Positions 61,128 through 64,000 of a DNA stretch of 64,000 bases are shown here, piece after piece. How positions within the stretch are numbered: the stretch's first letter is position 1; the number at the start of each line of letters is the position of its first letter. The stretch comes from Caballeronia hypogeia (lineage in GTDB: Bacteria; Pseudomonadota; Gammaproteobacteria; Burkholderiales; Burkholderiaceae). The position numbers and the translations under genes are program-made. Below the pieces are notes generated by a model. The model did not search any database, was not told where the DNA came from, and saw only the letters and a list, made by a program, of their open reading frames with translations. The DNA is taken from the NCBI RefSeq assembly GCF_001544875.2, contig NZ_FCOA02000009.1:124001-188000 (forward strand), given 5' to 3'.

Positions 61128-62180
61128 ATGGAACCCAGAAGCGAAGCAATAAAAACCGACGTCCTGATCATAGGCGCAGGCCCCGTAGGGTTATTCGCCG
61201 CCTTCGAAGCCGGCGTGATCGGCCTCACGTGCCAGATCGTCGATACGCTCGGCCGCATCGGCGGGCAGTGCATCGAACTCTATCCCGACAAGCCCATCTA
61301 CGACATCCCGGCGATTCCGTCCTGCACGGCGCGCGAACTCGTCGATCGACTGCTCGAGCAGATCCGTCCCTTCGACGTGCCGATCCATCTCGATCAACGC
61401 GTGCAGTCCGTCACGCAGCGCGACGATCATCGCTGGACGGTGACCACTGAAAACGGCATGACCTTCGATTGCGCCGCCATCATGATCGCCGCCGGCAACG
61501 GCGCCTTCGTGCCGCAGCGCCTGCAATTGCCGGAGGCCGCCGCGCTCGAAGACAAGGACGTGCATTACAGCGTGTCGCGTGTGGCGGATTTCGCGGACAA
61601 GGAGGTCATCGTCGCGGGCGGCGGCGACTCCGCGCTCGACTGGGCGCTCGCGCTCAAGGACATCGCGAGGAAGCTCACGCTCGTGCATCGGCGTCAGGGG
61701 TTCTCCGCGGCCGCGAATTCCGTCGCGGCGATGAAGCGCGCGGTGGAAGCAGGCGAGATGGCATTCGTCGTCGGCATGATCGAATCGCTCGATGCGCCCG
61801 AGGGTGCGCTGCGCGGCGTGCGCATCAAGCAGGTCGAAGGCGCGACCGATATCGCCGCCGACAAGGTCGTCGCGCTCTACGGACTCGTCTCCGAACTCGG
61901 TCCCATCGCGACCTGGAATCTCGACGTGCGCGGCGGACGCATCGAAGTCGACACGTCGAACTATGAATCGTCGCGGCCGGGCATCTTCGCGGTCGGCGAT
62001 ATCGCCAACTATCCAAACAAGCAAAAGCTCATTCTGTCGGGCTTTCATGAAGCATCGCTCGCGTTGCGGCGCGCGTATGCCTACGCCTATCCCGACAAGA
62101 AACGCGTGCACGTCCATTCGAGCTACGACGCGAAACTCGCTGAACGCGTGAGCGCCGCGCACACAGCCGACGGCGCGTGA
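61128..62180 (+). CDS. Ferredoxin-NADP reductase, thioredoxin-reductase-like type
   Basis: 350-residue NAD(P)H:ferredoxin oxidoreductase of the type-2 (thioredoxin-reductase-like) class, similar to Bacillus YumC. It lacks the CxxC of true thioredoxin reductases. FAD motif GAGPVGLFAAFEAG is at about 16-29; NADPH motif GGGDSALDWALAL in the middle; and AVGDIANYPNKQKL near the C-terminus. It follows the oxidase operon but is separated by 145 bases that include a 7-3-7 repeat. The stop overlaps the next GTG start. Confidence 0.9.
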   Translation: MEPRSEAIKTDVLIIGAGPVGLFAAFEAGVIGLTCQIVDTLGRIGGQCIELYPDKPIYDIPAIPSCTARELVDRLLEQIRPFDVPIHLDQRVQSVTQRDDHRWTVTTENGMTFDCAAIMIAAGNGAFVPQRLQLPEAAALEDKDVHYSVSRVADFADKEVIVAGGGDSALDWALALKDIARKLTLVHRRQGFSAAANSVAAMKRAVEAGEMAFVVGMIESLDAPEGALRGVRIKQVEGATDIAADKVVALYGLVSELGPIATWNLDVRGGRIEVDTSNYESSRPGIFAVGDIANYPNKQKLILSGFHEASLALRRAYAYAYPDKKRVHVHSSYDAKLAERVSAAHTADGA

Positions 62181-62887
62181 TCGCGCGCGTCGTCGCGTGG
62201 ATGTTTCTCGCGTTGCTCGCCGGCGCGGCGATGTTCGTCTATGCCGTGTATTCGAAACGCGTCGTGTTGCCCCAGCGCTACGATCCGTTCGCGCCGCTCG
62301 ACGTGCGCGCGCCGCAAGGTCCGCTCACGCGTTTCAAGCTCTGGCGCACGATGCGAGACCCGCAACTTTGCGATGCCGCGCTTGTGCATTCCGGTCTCGT
62401 CTATTGCGACATGGCCGACTCGACGGGGCGGGGCGGCTGCGAACTGAAGAACGTGGTGCGCGTCACGCAGGTCGAAGACGTGCGCTTTAGTGCGCCGTTT
62501 ATCGCGACCTGTCCGCTCGCGCTCGGCATCGCCTATTTCGAGCATCAGTACCTTCAACGCGCCGCACTCGAGACTTACGGAGAAGGTGTCGCGCGCATCG
62601 AGCACGTGGGCAGTTACGCGTGCCGCAACGTGAATCATCAGCAGGACACGGCGCTGAGTCAGCACGCGAGCGCCAACGCGATCGATCTCACGGGTTTCGT
62701 GCTCGACAACGGACGACGCATCACACTGGCGCGCTGGGACGACGCGACATCGCCCGATGGCGTCTTTCTGCGCCGCGTGCACGAGGGCGCATGCGCGTCG
62801 TTCGACACGACGCTCGGACCCGACTACAACGCGCTGCACAAGGCGCACTTTCACGTCGATATGGGACCCTACCGCGTCTGCCGCTGA
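62177..62887 (+). CDS. Extensin-like C-terminal domain protein
   Basis: 236-residue protein with one N-terminal membrane anchor (about 4-25) and an extensin-like_C domain. Characteristic parts: GSYACRNVNHQQDTALSQHA, ANAIDLTGFVLDNG and the end LHKAHFHVDMGPYRVCR. The conserved His, Asp and Cys pattern recalls peptidoglycan LD- or D,D-carboxypeptidase folds (VanY-like, inference). GTG at 62177 overlaps the reductase stop, so it is co-transcribed. Probable periplasmic location. Confidence 0.83.
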   Translation: MIARVVAWMFLALLAGAAMFVYAVYSKRVVLPQRYDPFAPLDVRAPQGPLTRFKLWRTMRDPQLCDAALVHSGLVYCDMADSTGRGGCELKNVVRVTQVEDVRFSAPFIATCPLALGIAYFEHQYLQRAALETYGEGVARIEHVGSYACRNVNHQQDTALSQHASANAIDLTGFVLDNGRRITLARWDDATSPDGVFLRRVHEGACASFDTTLGPDYNALHKAHFHVDMGPYRVCR

Positions 62888-63051
62888 ATCATGCGTGCCG
62901 AGGCGTGGAATCGCGGCCCGCGCGCTTTTCGAATCGATTCGGCTCGCGAGCGCACCGACGTGTCGCGGCGGGTTCGTTAAAATTGTCATGAACGCGGCGC
63001 GCGCGCAGTATCCGCGCCGCCAAGCCCACCCTCGACATATCGGAACAGCGA

Positions 63052-63576
63052 ATGACGAAACAAGAGACCGCCAAGCAAGATCCCTGGGAACGACGTGCGT
63101 TGCTGCTGCATTTGGGCGACGTACTGGAGACGGTGTTCTGCCTGAGCCAATGCGCCGACGAATACGCGAGCATCGGCGATGCGGTGAAGGGCAACGACGC
63201 GCTTGCGGGATTCTCGTGGCTCGCCTTCATCGATGAAAGGATGACGCCGCGCGATTTCATCCGCCGCGCTTCGGGTGCGTTTTTCGTCTGGCCGAAGGCG
63301 CTGCTCGACGAGACACTGAATCGCCCGATGCTCGCGAATACGGTCAGGCATGATCTCTTCGCGGACAACGCGAAGGGCTGGAATGCTTACGTGGAAGAGC
63401 GGCGCCGTGAGGTGCCGTGGTTCGGCGAGGATCTGCCGCAACTTGCGAAGAGCGCGGCCCCGGCTCATGAAGCGAAGCCGTCCCCGACGCCGCAAAAACA
63501 TAAGGACGAGCCCGCCACCGACACCCCTTCGCGCTACTCGACGTGGCCGTGGCCCGACAAGTCCGACGACGCGTGA
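63052..63576 (+). CDS. Unknown protein with proline-rich tail
   Basis: 174-residue protein that I do not assign to a known family. The first 115 residues are well folded in appearance, with two cysteines in FCLSQCADEY and a tryptophan-containing segment GFSWLAFIDERMTPRDFIRR. The rest is a low-complexity, Pro/Lys-rich tail (AKPSPTPQKHKDEPATDTPS). No signal peptide or membrane span. It stands alone. Codon use matches the neighbours, so it is a resident gene. Confidence 0.7.
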   Translation: MTKQETAKQDPWERRALLLHLGDVLETVFCLSQCADEYASIGDAVKGNDALAGFSWLAFIDERMTPRDFIRRASGAFFVWPKALLDETLNRPMLANTVRHDLFADNAKGWNAYVEERRREVPWFGEDLPQLAKSAAPAHEAKPSPTPQKHKDEPATDTPSRYSTWPWPDKSDDA

Positions 63577-63604
63577 ACGAAAAGGACGGACACGCCGTCG
63601 CGCT

Positions 63605-63898
63605 TTATTCCTTTTTGCCCATGCCGCTCGCGCCCGCATCGAAACCGAGTCCGTTCGGCCGATCGGGTGCGGCGCCTTTGCCCGAAGATTTCTTGCCCGG
63701 CCGCGTCTTCAGCGCGTCGCTGGCGTTGGCTGCCGCGGCTGCGGGCGGCGTGACATTGCGTTCCTGATACGCGGGCGTGCTGTCGTAGTCCAGTTTGTTC
63801 GGCGTTTGCGGCGCCTGCTGCGCGCTTGCCACAACGGCGAGCGTGCCGCCGAGCAGAATCCCCGCCGTGCGCCCGAGTGCTTTGAATGTGGCTCTCAT
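63605..63898 (-). CDS. Small secreted protein, unknown function
   Basis: 97-residue protein with a signal peptide of about 26 residues (LGGTLAVVASAQQ). The mature part is low complexity, rich in Ala, Pro and Lys, ending GKGAAPDRPNGLGFDAGASG and KKE. No domain was recognised. It converges with the previous gene. The signal peptide and a fitting ATG are the support. Confidence 0.65.
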   Translation of the reverse strand: MRATFKALGRTAGILLGGTLAVVASAQQAPQTPNKLDYDSTPAYQERNVTPPAAAAANASDALKTRPGKKSSGKGAAPDRPNGLGFDAGASGMGKKE

Positions 63899-64000
63899 CT
63901 GCTGCCTCCCGTTTGTTCTGCACTTTCCCTTGATTCAGCAAAGCGTGGGCCTGCATGCATGCGGCCTGTGCGCACGCCCTTGTCGCACCGCAAGCCTTGT

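Overview
The window is a GC-rich, densely coding bacterial chromosome segment. Gene content points to a Burkholderiaceae chromosome, most like Caballeronia or Paraburkholderia (inference). It carries a cobalamin operon with CbiD and CobM, EutBC with an AcoR-type activator, a cyanide-insensitive CydAB with a tiny DUF2474 subunit, an OprD-type porin beside an OxlT-like carrier, and a ba3-type oxidase next to flavohaemoglobin and NorR. No rRNA, tRNA, CRISPR array or complete insertion sequence was seen.

Layout. 0-2.2 kb: end of a cobalamin operon (cbiD, cobK, cobM, a DUF4186 gene). 2.2-6 kb: membrane proteins (GT87-like, TerC, OpgC-like, DUF1328). 6.2-10.2 kb: a sigma-54 activator converging on eutBC, whose product needs adenosylcobalamin. 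10.3-12.5 kb: mnmH and a cysteine-motif permease. 12.7-14.6 kb: an orphan DUF262/DUF1524 (GmrSD-like) gene of different base composition, the best defence candidate. 14.6-17.2 kb: cyanide-insensitive bd oxidase. 17.5-23.9 kb: zinc metallopeptidase, waaC, PilZ flagellar brake, FrnE-like DsbA, FAD oxidoreductase, OsmC. 23.9-27.9 kb: a LysR gene divergent from a fumarylacetoacetase-family hydrolase, an SDR and an MFS carrier, probably sugar-acid catabolism. 27.9-34 kb: GAF-GGDEF protein, Ca/H antiporter, amino-acid binding protein, M14-like deacylase, FucU, a 49-residue protein and an ArsR/SRPBCC pair that is probably leaderless. 34-38.4 kb: purine permease, gamma-glutamyltransferase, SDR. 38.6-47 kb: a LysR gene divergent from oppABCDF and an OprD-like porin. 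47-50.2 kb: a possible small RNA, an OxlT-like carrier, an acyltransferase pseudogene and a 47-residue lipoprotein. 50.2-55.4 kb: nitric-oxide group (nnrS, cupin, AhpD-like, hmp, norR/fhpR). 55.7-61 kb: ba3-type oxidase operon with three multihaem cytochromes c. 61-64 kb: ferredoxin-NADP reductase, extensin-like protein and two unknown proteins.

The clearest functional links are: B12 synthesis with the B12-dependent ethanolamine ammonia-lyase; NO sensing and removal (NorR, Hmp, NnrS) beside a high-affinity-type oxidase; and a hydrolase plus dehydrogenase pair that fits the diketo-hydrolase route of deoxy-sugar-acid breakdown. Items most worth a second look are the orphan DUF262/DUF1524 gene, the leaderless ArsR promoter with its operator inside the spacer, the possible sRNA near 47.1 kb, the paired AGGG/CCCT elements before the 49-residue protein, and the acyltransferase broken by two separate lesions.
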